64,000 nt of DNA, from positions 1-64,000 of the forward strand of contig JBBQWM010000002.1 of assembly GCA_038210655.1 (NCBI GenBank), given 5' to 3'. The notes under the pieces are model-generated. The model searched no databases, was not told the origin of the DNA, and saw only the letters and a program-made list of their open reading frames with translations. The DNA is from 54-19 sp038210655 (GTDB lineage: Bacteria; Chloroflexota; Chloroflexia; Chloroheliales; Chloroheliaceae). Each line of letters begins with the position of its first letter. The first letter of the stretch is position 1. Shown here piece by piece: positions 1 to 8,000 of the stretch. The translations under genes and the position numbers were made by a program.

Positions 1-153
1 AAGCTGGCTTGCACTGGGCTTAACCACATCAAAACTTAAAGCGTTGGCAATCAATAACTTCTCCAGACCGTTTTTGATTGCTGAATGGCACATCGCTATC
101 GATTTGACAAATTCATTCTAACCTTAACTTGTAACCTATGCTCTAATGCCTGA

Positions 154-206
154 TTGTGTGACATTGCTCCGCCAATGGAGGCTCCCCTTCATCCCTCATC
201 CTTTCC
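154..206 (+). repeat. Dispersed repeat (GCTCCGCCAATGG family)
   Basis: A short intergenic sequence with core GCTCCGCCAATGG, followed by a pyrimidine-rich TCATCC-type tail. The core recurs, as exact or near copies on either strand, at about 2240, 4999-5030, 10040-10082, 11502-11558, 14521-14566, 18520-18550, 18590 and 20250-20280, always outside genes. It is probably a non-autonomous dispersed element. The preceding 1-153 shows nothing else I can support. Confidence 0.6.
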
Positions 207-208
207 CC

Positions 209-727
209 TCAGTGGTTGGTAAAGCGTTGCTGAGTGCCGTCGTCGAGGTTTTGATACTGACCGTCGGTATAGTCGGCGACTACACCATGCCAGAAAGCCT
301 TCGCCCGCAAATTACGGGCCAACTGGAAAACCTGCCAGTTTCCACGATAAAGCTCGAAAGCGGCAAGCGCGGCTTTGCGCCCGATACCCTGCCGCCGATA
401 TTTGGGCGCAACATAAAAATCCATCAGTTCATAATCTACATCGGGCATGAGGTGAGTTTTATCGGCCAGAATTATAACAAATCCGGCAGGCTGACCATCA
501 GCCCGAATGAGATAGTGCTGGCAGCTATCCCGTATCCACCAGTTGAACCACACACATTCGTCGAAGGTAGCCGGGCCGGGCAGACCAAAAGGCTCCCACA
601 TCGGCAGACCATAGTCATTAATAATCAGATTATCGTCAAATTCGGTCATATCATAGAAGTAGGCTACGAAGAAGTTTTTGACGATGGGCATGTCCTGTTC
701 AGTCGCCAAGGTTAGGTTTATCTCCAT
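209..727 (-). CDS. GNAT family N-acetyltransferase
   Basis: A 172-residue protein of normal GNAT length. The acetyl-CoA pyrophosphate-binding motif is visible as RRQGIGRKAA at about residues 111-120, after a beta strand (YELMDFYVAPKY), and a typical C-terminal beta-bulge region (FWHGVVADYTDG) follows. It should transfer an acetyl group from acetyl-CoA to an amine; the substrate cannot be told from sequence. Start chosen at ATG 727, with GAGGGAAA upstream at a usable distance. It is transcribed alone, and a pair of REP-like repeats lies upstream. The plus-strand reading frame across it is a shadow. Confidence 0.85.
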   Translation of the reverse strand: MEINLTLATEQDMPIVKNFFVAYFYDMTEFDDNLIINDYGLPMWEPFGLPGPATFDECVWFNWWIRDSCQHYLIRADGQPAGFVIILADKTHLMPDVDYELMDFYVAPKYRRQGIGRKAALAAFELYRGNWQVFQLARNLRAKAFWHGVVADYTDGQYQNLDDGTQQRFTNH

Positions 728-776
728 AATAAAATTTCCCTCGATAGATTATAGATTTTGTGAGGTCATTAGCCCA

Positions 777-843
777 TCGCGGGCAGAAGCCCGCTCCTAC
801 AACTCGTCCTCAACCTATCGCGGGCAGAAGCCCGCTCCTACAA
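777..843. repeat. Two REP-like hairpin repeats
   Basis: Two exact 26-bp copies, at 777-802 and 818-843, each starting TCGCGGGCAGAAGCCCGC. The GCGGGC/GCCCGC arms form a small hairpin followed by TCCTACAA. This looks like the REP-type hairpins common between genes in many bacteria. It lies between the ends/starts of two minus-strand genes. Confidence 0.75.
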
Positions 844-856
844 TTCATCCCTCCCC

Positions 857-1999
857 TTACGGCCCACCTAGCACGCTGACCCGCGTACAGATAAATTGGT
901 GGCCTTTGCCGACGATTTGGAGGGCTGGGCCAGAGCCAGTTGTGCTGTAGATATTCAGACCTTGCAGCAAGTTGCTACCTGACAGGGTAAGCGGGCTGGT
1001 CGGGCTGGTCTTGATCTGGACGCGATTGGCGCAGGGGGCCTGTAGTTGGAGGTTAGCCGTGACGGTTAAGGGCGCAGTTAGGGAGATGGTCGGGCTGGCT
1101 CCCAGAGCCGGGTCGAAGGTGATGATCGCGCCTCCAGCTGTCCCCGAAGCGTTGGATACCGCTTGCCGGAGCGTTACGGGCAAGGTCGGGGGTGGGCTGG
1201 CGGCTATGTCGGTCACACTGGTGACGAGTAATCCAATATTCGCCTCCATCGAAGCTTTGGAGAGCGCAAGATTAGCTTTAGCTGACATTGTGTCATCGCC
1301 CAGGAAGTTAGAGTTTGGCACAGTGTAGGGTAGCGGCGGGAATACAGGAGCCGAAGCCCGGTAATCGCGCAAAGAGCCGGTCAAACGGGGAGTGCCGTTT
1401 GCCAGTAAGGTATAGCTGCTATCCAGCACCCTGATCTGGTAATCCACCAGGGCCGTCTTGGTGTCAAAGGCGACGCTCTCGCCCGGCGTGAAGTCAGCAT
1501 TTTGGGCAAAGATAGTATTTTCCCAAAAGCCTAGCTCGATACCGTTAAAGTCCTGCCCGACCACAATCGCGCTAAATCCGGCCCGGTCGTTGTTGGGGCC
1601 GTGCGTCTCGCTGATGACCCGGACGGTGAAGTTAAAGCTGTAGCCTAAATTTCGATCCAGGGCCGAATAGAGCGTGTTGGTAATGGCATACCCAGCGTAG
1701 TTTGACAGGGAAGCAGTGGTATCTAACAGGGCTACTTTGTTGGCACTATCGAAGGTACGGCTGATACCAAAGCCCACCTCTTGATAGAACATTTTGGTCG
1801 AGTCGGGCAGGGCGTTGCTGGATCCCGCATCGTAGCCCACTCCTTTGGTGTAAGTCGGGAGGGCGGCTTGTGGGCTAACTCGGCTGTACCCGGCAGCCAA
1901 CGCCGAGCCGAGCGGGGCCAGCAACGTCAGCAGGCTAAACAGGACGACCCCCAGGTAAAGCGGATAAAAGCGACTGCGAGAACTATTTGTAGTTGGCAT
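857..1999 (-). CDS. Secreted protein with beta-helix-type C-terminus, function unknown
   Basis: A 380-residue exported protein. Residues 1-36 form a Sec signal peptide (basic start, hydrophobic LYLGVVLFSLLTLLAPLG, cleavage near ALA-AG). The middle section (about 60-220) resembles a carbohydrate- or surface-binding beta-sandwich but is not recognised. From about residue 275, the pattern LRQAVSNA...ITFDPAL followed by ISLTAPLTVT is what is usually seen at the start of pectate-lyase-like parallel beta-helix domains in Chloroflexota surface proteins. The helix is short here, so the protein may be C-terminally reduced. Start ATG 1999 has AGGAG five bases upstream. Single-gene unit. Confidence 0.7.
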   Translation of the reverse strand: MPTTNSSRSRFYPLYLGVVLFSLLTLLAPLGSALAAGYSRVSPQAALPTYTKGVGYDAGSSNALPDSTKMFYQEVGFGISRTFDSANKVALLDTTASLSNYAGYAITNTLYSALDRNLGYSFNFTVRVISETHGPNNDRAGFSAIVVGQDFNGIELGFWENTIFAQNADFTPGESVAFDTKTALVDYQIRVLDSSYTLLANGTPRLTGSLRDYRASAPVFPPLPYTVPNSNFLGDDTMSAKANLALSKASMEANIGLLVTSVTDIAASPPPTLPVTLRQAVSNASGTAGGAIITFDPALGASPTISLTAPLTVTANLQLQAPCANRVQIKTSPTSPLTLSGSNLLQGLNIYSTTGSGPALQIVGKGHQFICTRVSVLGGP

Positions 2000-2165
2000 G
2001 ATTTCTCCTAGAAGATTAATAGCGATAGACTGGCTAGAATTACTTTTCCTCTTGAGGATTATCCACTAAATATTAAATTTTTTCAATAGCTCTTTACTGC
2101 TAATCGGTCTTATAGGGTTAAATGGGTTATCTTCTCGATAATTATGTAAAGTACCGTTCTAATTT

Positions 2166-2192
2166 GCATGCCATGATTGCATGTAAGCATGC
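2166..2192. promoter_or_regulatory. GCATG(C) cluster, possible ParB/Rep binding site
   Basis: GCATGC occurs at 2166-2171 and 2187-2192, and GCATG at 2179-2183. Each GCATGC is itself a palindrome. It lies about 300 bp upstream of the parA promoter, where centromere (parS) or autoregulatory sites are often found. It does not match the canonical chromosomal parS palindrome, so the role is inference from position only. Confidence 0.25.
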
Positions 2193-2254
2193 TAGATAGA
2201 TCGATTGGCAGAAAGGATGAAAGGGGAAACCTCCATTGGCGGAGTAATGTCGTA

Positions 2255-2404
2255 CAAGACACCCCGGCTCCCTCTCACGGCAACCTCTAACGATTGTCAT
2301 TCTAAGCGGCAGCCCCCAGAGGGGGTGAGGCCACGAAGAATCTCTCCGGTTGGGCTAGAGCCAGCTTTTGCAAGAAGATTCTTCGCAGCGGCTCAGAATG
2401 ACAA
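2255..2404. repeat. Palindromic dispersed element, copy 1
   Basis: An imperfect inverted repeat starting TGTCATTCT (2295) and ending AGAATGACA (2403), with internal arms GAAGAATCT / AGATTCTTCGC. The homology extends left to a shared flank, GACACCCCGGCTCCCTC. It is almost identical to 4796-4943, and diverged or partial copies are at 4528-4703, 7919-7948 (inside a gene) and 8911-8938. It is the same type as the widespread CATTCTGAG...GAAGAATCT genomic repeats. Confidence 0.85.
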
Positions 2405-2421
2405 GGGCCGAAAGTCAGAGG

Positions 2422-2468
2422 TCAGTCCTCAGTCCTCAGTCCGCCTTCATCCCTCATCCCTCGCCTTC
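2422..2468. repeat. Heptanucleotide repeats (TCAGTCC / TCATCCC)
   Basis: TCAGTCC appears three times back to back at 2422-2442, followed by TCATCCC-type heptads. The seven-base period matches the other heptad tracts in the window (5033, 7948, 8785, 8938), although the unit sequence differs. Confidence 0.7.
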
Positions 2469-2479
2469 ATCCCATAGCA

Positions 2480-2508
2480 TTGACATAGCACTCCGCACCA
2501 CGTATCAT
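2480..2508 (+). promoter_or_regulatory. parA promoter
   Basis: TTGACA at 2480-2485, a 17-bp spacer and TATCAT at 2503-2508: a near-consensus sigma-70-type promoter about 65 bp ahead of the parA start codon. Confidence 0.7.
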
Positions 2509-2572
2509 GTGAGAACAGGCGTATTATAGAGTAAATTCCACCGCCGGGCGTAGGCTGAGAAGGAGTAGAGGC

Positions 2573-3343
2573 ATGTCGAATTGCCGGGTAATAAGTTGTT
2601 CTAATATGAAGGGCGGGACGGGGAAGACTACGACGGTCAACAGCCTGTCGGCCCAACTCGCCCGGCTAGGCTACCGGGTGGCTTGCCTCGATCTTGACCC
2701 TCAATCGAACCTGACCATCGGGTTTGGGATCGACCCGCAGCAGCTAGAATACTCGATGTTTGACGTGCTGGCCCCCCAGAGCTTGCCACTCGAACAGGTG
2801 CTGGTCAAAAAAGAAGGACTGTCTATCGCGCCTGCTCACATGAACATGGTACGGCTCGAAATGCAGCTTGTCAGCCAGTATGGACGCGAGACGCTGTTGA
2901 ATAAAAAGCTGCTACCGATTAAAGATCAGTTTGATATTGTGTTGATCGACTGCCCGCCGAGCCTCAATATTTTTACGATCAACGCCCTGTGTGCCTCGGA
3001 TTATGTTATCATTCCGATTCAGTGTTCGAGCTATTATGCTCTCTACGGCATCGCCCAGCTTTTAGAGTCGATCAACTGGGTACAGCAGGAGCTTAACCCT
3101 TCGCTGGAAGTGCTAGGAGTGGCTCTGACGATGGAGAACCGCACGCGGATAAGCACCCAGATCATGGACGAGGTAAACCGCCAGTTTAGCGGTCTGGTCT
3201 TTAAGACGGTGGTACGCCAAAACGTCAAGCTTTCGGAAGCCCCGGCGATGGGAGCTTCGATCTACAGCTATGCCGCTTCCTCGCAAGGGGCGGACGATTA
3301 TGCCAAACTAGCTCAGGAGGTGGTGCAACGTGTCGGCCTTTAA
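2573..3343 (+). CDS. parA: ParA/Soj-family partition ATPase
   Basis: A 256-residue MinD/ParA ATPase that would drive DNA segregation with the adjacent ParB. The deviant Walker A motif KGGTGKTT is at about residues 13-20, the switch I region around LDLDPQSNLT, and the Walker B region at VLIDCPPSLN. There is no N-terminal helix-turn-helix, so it is the short (Soj/type Ib-like) form. Start ATG 2573 is preceded by AAGGAG. The parB start lies inside its last codons (14-nt overlap), which indicates translational coupling. Chromosomal and plasmid ParA cannot be separated by eye; the nearby replication-type protein makes a separate replicon plausible. Confidence 0.93.
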   Translation: MSNCRVISCSNMKGGTGKTTTVNSLSAQLARLGYRVACLDLDPQSNLTIGFGIDPQQLEYSMFDVLAPQSLPLEQVLVKKEGLSIAPAHMNMVRLEMQLVSQYGRETLLNKKLLPIKDQFDIVLIDCPPSLNIFTINALCASDYVIIPIQCSSYYALYGIAQLLESINWVQQELNPSLEVLGVALTMENRTRISTQIMDEVNRQFSGLVFKTVVRQNVKLSEAPAMGASIYSYAASSQGADDYAKLAQEVVQRVGL

Positions 3344-4187
3344 TCTAAACAAGGGCAACCAGACCGCCCAGAACCGCTTGAAGCTCCAAAAAGAACGCAC
3401 CGAGATCGAAGAATTGGCGATGCCGGATGCCCGGCGCGTCCCACTTAGTCGGTTGCGCCCCAACCCATTTCAAGTACGGCAAGACTTTGACTCGCCTGCC
3501 GCCCTACAAGCCCTGCAAGAGTTAGCCGACGATATTCGGAAGCGTGATCTTTTGGAGCCGCTAGTGGTACGGCCTATCGAGGAAAACGGCGAAGAACTCT
3601 ATCAAATCATCGCCGGAGAACGCCGCTTTCGAGCGGCAAGGCTGGCTGGCAAAACTCATGTGCCGGTCATAGTCCGCGACAACTGGACAGACAGCGACGC
3701 GCGGATGGCTAGTCTGGCCGAGAATTTGCAGCGCCGCGACCTGACGTTAGTTGAGGAAGTTCATTTCTTTTTAGAACTGGAAAACACCTCTAATCTGGCG
3801 GCGGCTCAGATCGCCCGGCTTATCAACAAATCGGAAAGCTACGTCAGCAAACGGCTCCGACTGGCCCACAACCCCCAAAGGCTAAAGGAACTTAGCGAGA
3901 GAAATCTCGGTCTGACCGAAGCCTTGCTTGGCTCCGACGACCCGACCCTAGATGACGGGCCGGTCGTCGAAAGAGTTGGGCCAAAGCAAACCGCCGCGCG
4001 TCAATCGGCCCAAAACCTGCGACTGGTTCCTTTCGTGCGCTTCCGCGACGTGCTGGAAAAGACTTCTCGCCAGCTAGAGCAAAAAGAGTTAGCAGGTGAT
4101 GAGCGCGACCAACTGCTTGAAGAACTCAGCCAGATCGAACAAGACCTGAGCGCTCTTAAAAAGACTCTCAACAAGCGGACGAAATAA
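3330..4187 (+). CDS. parB: ParB/Spo0J-family partition protein
   Basis: A 285-residue ParB. The N-terminal ParB/Sulfiredoxin (CTPase) domain covers about residues 30-125, with NPFQVRQDF, GERRFRAARLAG (the CTP-binding GERR box) and ENLQRRDLTLVEE. The central DNA-binding helix-turn-helix follows at about 140-185 (IARLINKSESYVSKRLRL). The C-terminal 60 residues are highly charged and predicted to be coiled coil/dimerising. It should load at parS and stimulate ParA. It overlaps parA by 14 nt and is probably co-transcribed with the small membrane protein downstream. Confidence 0.93.
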   Translation: MSAFNLNKGNQTAQNRLKLQKERTEIEELAMPDARRVPLSRLRPNPFQVRQDFDSPAALQALQELADDIRKRDLLEPLVVRPIEENGEELYQIIAGERRFRAARLAGKTHVPVIVRDNWTDSDARMASLAENLQRRDLTLVEEVHFFLELENTSNLAAAQIARLINKSESYVSKRLRLAHNPQRLKELSERNLGLTEALLGSDDPTLDDGPVVERVGPKQTAARQSAQNLRLVPFVRFRDVLEKTSRQLEQKELAGDERDQLLEELSQIEQDLSALKKTLNKRTK

Positions 4188-4217
4188 ACCCGGCTATCAA
4201 GAAAGGCCAACGACCCA

Positions 4218-4379
4218 ATGCCCACCAGGAAGGACTACTCGACGCTACTGTGGATTGCCCTGCTAGTTGTAGCAGCCTTAGCCGTCGGCTTCATTCTTAT
4301 AAACCTCTACGCCCAGTCGCGCGGCTTTACGACCACCGCCCCGGCGACGATCAGTACCACCCCTAACCCGCTCAACTGA
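4218..4379 (+). CDS. Small single-pass membrane protein in par operon
   Basis: A 53-codon frame starting 30 bp after parB, in the same orientation. It reads as a short basic start (MPTRKDYS), one transmembrane helix (LLWIALLVVAALAVGFILI) and a Thr/Pro-rich extracytoplasmic tail. The ribosome site is weak (GAAAGG). I do not recognise it. Its place directly behind parAB suggests co-expression, but a partition role is not implied by the sequence. Confidence 0.5.
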   Translation: MPTRKDYSTLLWIALLVVAALAVGFILINLYAQSRGFTTTAPATISTTPNPLN

Positions 4380-4527
4380 TTTGTGAAGAATATCACTTTT
4401 CTGTCCGATAGACGTAATTGTGACAGCTTTCACGATCTAGGCGTGGTCTATAGTCGGAGCCTGGTCTTACAAGGGATGAGGAATGAAAGGGGACTTAGGA
4501 CCAATACTATTCAAATAAGCGGATGAA

Positions 4528-4703
4528 TGTCATTCTGAGGGGCGTCCAATACCCAACTTTTAACTTGAGATAGACTTAAGCCCCGAAGAATCTTCTTGAC
4601 TGCACCGGGTCTTGACCTAAAGCACTGGATTGGGCCAAAAGATTCTTCGGCGGGGTTAGGTGGTCAGTTTCTAATCCAATTAATGCCCCGCCTCAGAATG
4701 ACA
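4528..4703. repeat. Palindromic dispersed element, diverged long copy
   Basis: Starts TGTCATTCTGAGG and ends CCTCAGAATGACA, with inner arms CGAAGAATCTT / AAGATTCTTCGG. It has the same end logic as the copies at 2295 and 4834 but a longer, unrelated centre (176 bp in all). Confidence 0.75.
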
Positions 4704-4752
4704 ATTCTCGCGCTTATTGGAATGTTATTGGACTGAGGACTGAGTATTCCAG

Positions 4753-4796
4753 TTGTGTGACACCACTCTATCGGTGGATAGAGTGGTGTCACACAA
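4753..4796. repeat. Perfect 20-bp inverted repeat
   Basis: Left arm TTGTGTGACACCACTCTATC (4753-4772), loop GGTG, right arm its exact complement (4777-4796). It sits between convergent genes and could block read-through or extrude as a cruciform. There is no flanking T-run, so it is not a classic terminator. Confidence 0.85.
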
Positions 4797-4943
4797 GACA
4801 CCCCGGCTCCCTCTCACGGCAACCTCTAACAATTGTCATTCTGAGCGGCGACCGCCAGAGTGGGTGAGGCCACGAAGAATCTCTCCGGTTGGGCTAGAGC
4901 CAGCTTCTCCAAGAAGATTCTTCGCAGCGGCTCAGAATGACAG
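4796..4943. repeat. Palindromic dispersed element, copy 2
   Basis: Near-identical to 2255-2404, including the shared GACACCCCGGCTCCCTC flank. Inverted ends TGTCATTCTGAGCGGC / CGGCTCAGAATGACA at 4834-4942. Confidence 0.85.
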
Positions 4944-5029
4944 GGGTTGGGAGTATTTGTGTGACCTTGCGCTGCCACAGGGGTTGGGAGTATTTGTGTG
5001 ACCTTGCTCCACCAATGGATGTTTTCCCT

Positions 5030-8000
5030 TCATTCTGCACTCTGCATTCTGCATTCTGCCTTTCTTCGTCTCTTATCCTTTCCCTTCAAAGTGGTCTGTC
5101 TGACTCTTAAACGCCGTCTAAACAAGCTTTTACCAGCTATTAGTCTTTTTCCAGATGTAGAAACCAACGGGTTTTCGTATTGGACTGGTTTATAGCTATA
5201 TATAAACCAATCCAATGTAAAAAGTGGTTGGTTTCGGGTATGTAGACGTAAATACTTATAGACCATCTGACCAATCTTTAAGGACGACATTTTGAGACTG
5301 ACCATCTTGTCAAAGCCGCTCACTTTGTAAGGGGGACATTGATCGACAACCAACTCTAGCGGTTGCCAGGGTTTGACCCGCACCAGACGACCTAGCTCGG
5401 TCGGGTTTAGATAGACTTTGGCTGGCGTAACTTCCGGCGTTTGGAGCGCCGCCTGTAGACGTTGGATGGCTTCAGCTTGCCGAGACTGGTTTTTGGCTAA
5501 AAGTACGGCCCGGCCTCTCGCCAACGTTTCGGCCTGGGCCAGGCTCATATTGTTCTCTCCCAAAAGCTCTTTGGCCGTTACTAGCCGATTGACCGGCAAC
5601 CATTCCTCAAGTGGCGTAGCCGTCACCAGTAAGACCCGCAGAGGTTGGTCTGCCGACCGCAGAGTGGGCCGTCCCCGTCCGATAGCCTGGATGATCGCTG
5701 CCCGTTCGCAATGCTCGATGGCGGCCTGTACGTCCTGGTCATGGTCGGCCCGACAGCGTCGCGCCAGTCCACGCCCTTGCTCGTTCTGCCATCCATAAGC
5801 CCGCAACTTCCATAACTCAGCCTGCTTTCTAATCCCCAGGCCCGGTTTTTCGTTCGCTCTACCAAACCTAAAAGCCTCTACCTGGGCCTTTAGAATATCG
5901 AGCGGATGGCAATAATGCCCGACGACCGCGATAAGTTCTACCTCGCTCAAGCTGTTGAGAGCCTTATTATCCCGGTCGAAATGACCCCATGTCACCTGGG
6001 TATTGGGCGTATCGGCCCCCAACTTGAGCGGCCCCTCGCCGATAGCCGGGTTAAACGCCTTGTGACTAAAGACCGCCGCTGACTTATAACGGCTGATTTC
6101 CTGGGTCAATACTCGACTAACCTCGGTCAGCCCACGCCCTTCCCGCGCCTTTAATTCGTCCTTTGTATAGAGCGAATTGGTCAATTGCGTGACCTCGATA
6201 TGCTCGACAACCTCAAAGTTGACCATCTGGCTACTCGCACCTAGCACATAGTCGAGCATGAGCGGGGGCGGTGTAGCATCCAAAAGCACGACCGTCGGCG
6301 GTTGCCCAAGCTGATTTTTATAGCTAACCCCTTCGCGGCCCTGTAAGATGTCCAGGAGATGTTGGCGCGGCAAAAAGACCTTCAAGTTGCCTTCTACATC
6401 TAGCCATAGCCGGGTGTCGGCCTGCTCCGTGCTACATTCCTGCCCTAACGCCTCGACCAACTCACGCGCGAAGTGAAGCGGGAAGCTCAAACGTCCGTTG
6501 GGCTGTGTAAAAGGCCGCTCCCAGCCGTACCGCCCGGTCTGCGACCCAGCAGGCACTGCCCGACACTGCGCGATTAAACCCGCCAGATCAACCTTCTGCC
6601 GCTTGGCGGCTTCCTGCAAAAGCGCCCTCGCCGACCACAAACGCTGACGGCCTCCGGCCTTTTCGCCGCTCAACTGCTCGGCATGGAGGGCCAGAGCGCG
6701 TTCGACTAACTCAAACAACGCCATAAAAGGTGCATCCTCATCGTAGTCTTGCCGTTGGATACCTTCGCGCCAGACCGCCAGGGTTTCACGTGTTACAACG
6801 ATCTGTTCGAGCAGATGCTCCAACACGCTCTCGTCAACGATAATAATGTCAAACTCGGCTAACTCCTGCGAATTATTCAAAAAGCTCGCTTTGGGAGCCA
6901 GTACCAGTCGGGCCTTGTTAGCCTTTTCGACCCCGTTCCAATAGCCCTCTTTACCACAATCCCAAAGCATCGGTATATCAGCAGATTGCCCAGTCGCCGC
7001 CAGATAAGCCCGCCAGTTCTGGAGCGAAGCGAACGGACAACTCGCGCAAACATCCCAACTCGGCGCATGACGTTGCTGACCCGCCGCCTGACATTCCGCC
7101 TTCTTCCGACACTCGAACTGTCCGGCCTCACTCTGTCGCCCCTCACGCACTGCCACCCAACCGGATTGGGCCGCCTGATAGAGCAATGCGCCCGGCTGTA
7201 GCCACTGCCGATAAACCTCTTTATTGTCCGCCAGATAAAGAATACGCCCCTGTGGGTAGCTCTGGACTGTCGCCAGCGCCTCGGCTAAGGCCGCATAAGT
7301 CTTGCCCGTCCCCGGATTAGAGGTCACTATCAGGCTCTGCCGCCGTTGCCCCAGGCTGAAAAAATGCTCCGAGAAAGTCTGTCGAAAGAGTTTTGCGTGC
7401 TGCTCTCTGGCCTCCGCCACGCTCAACAAAGACCGGATACCCCGGTTTGGCCCCTTAAAACGCCGCGCCGTGATCGCCTCCGGCTCCAACTCGATCAACC
7501 TCTTGCCCGCGCTTTCCCCCTCTAGCGGCGAGAAAGGTTCGAGCCATTCCAGCCGGTCTAGCCCCGCCCTCAACAAATCGTCATAACCCTTTGCCGCCTC
7601 CAAAGGCCAGCGCCGCACCCAGACCTCGAAGCCTGCCGCTTGCAACTGGCAGCCCATCTGGTATAAGTCGCGGGCTACCCTTTTATTTTGCTCAAGATCG
7701 GCATCGAAAGCGATCTCGACCTGCTTTGCCTCCAGCGCCGTCAGGGTCGAAATCAAGTGGCCTATCCCACCACCTGCCCGCCAATTACCCGTCCCCTGCA
7801 CCCCCACACAGACCATCCCAGTCGCCCAAGCGATATAATCGGCCTTCTTCTCGCCCTCCGTTATAAGGACTGAGGACTGAGGGGGAAAGGATGAAGGGGG
7901 AGGGATGACTTCCAGCCCCTTGTCATTCTGAGCCGCAGCGAAGAATCTAGCCTCTGATACCTGATCTCTGATTTCTAATTTCTGATCTCTAGCCTCTGGA

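Larger units (their letters stand above)
2000..2572. other. Gene-free region upstream of parA
   Basis: Contains, in order, an AT-rich segment, a cluster of GCATG(C) motifs (2166-2192), a dispersed hairpin element (2255-2404), heptad repeats (2422-2468) and the parA promoter. Short open frames here translate repeat sequence (for example RFFAAAQNDKG) and are not genes. Confidence 0.7.
4380..5029. other. Gene-free repeat block between convergent par operon and primase gene
   Basis: Holds a diverged palindromic element (4528-4703), a 20-bp perfect inverted repeat (4753-4796), a full palindromic element (4796-4943) and a direct duplication whose unit (AGGGGTTGGGAGTATTTGTG, then TGACCTTGC) occurs at 4942-4970 and 4979-5007. 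No gene is supported here. Confidence 0.7.

Noticed and set aside
2205..2477. Plus-strand frame containing RFFAAAQNDKG
   Set aside because: It is a translation of the palindromic element and heptads; the same peptide appears in the frame at 4753-5001. Not a gene.
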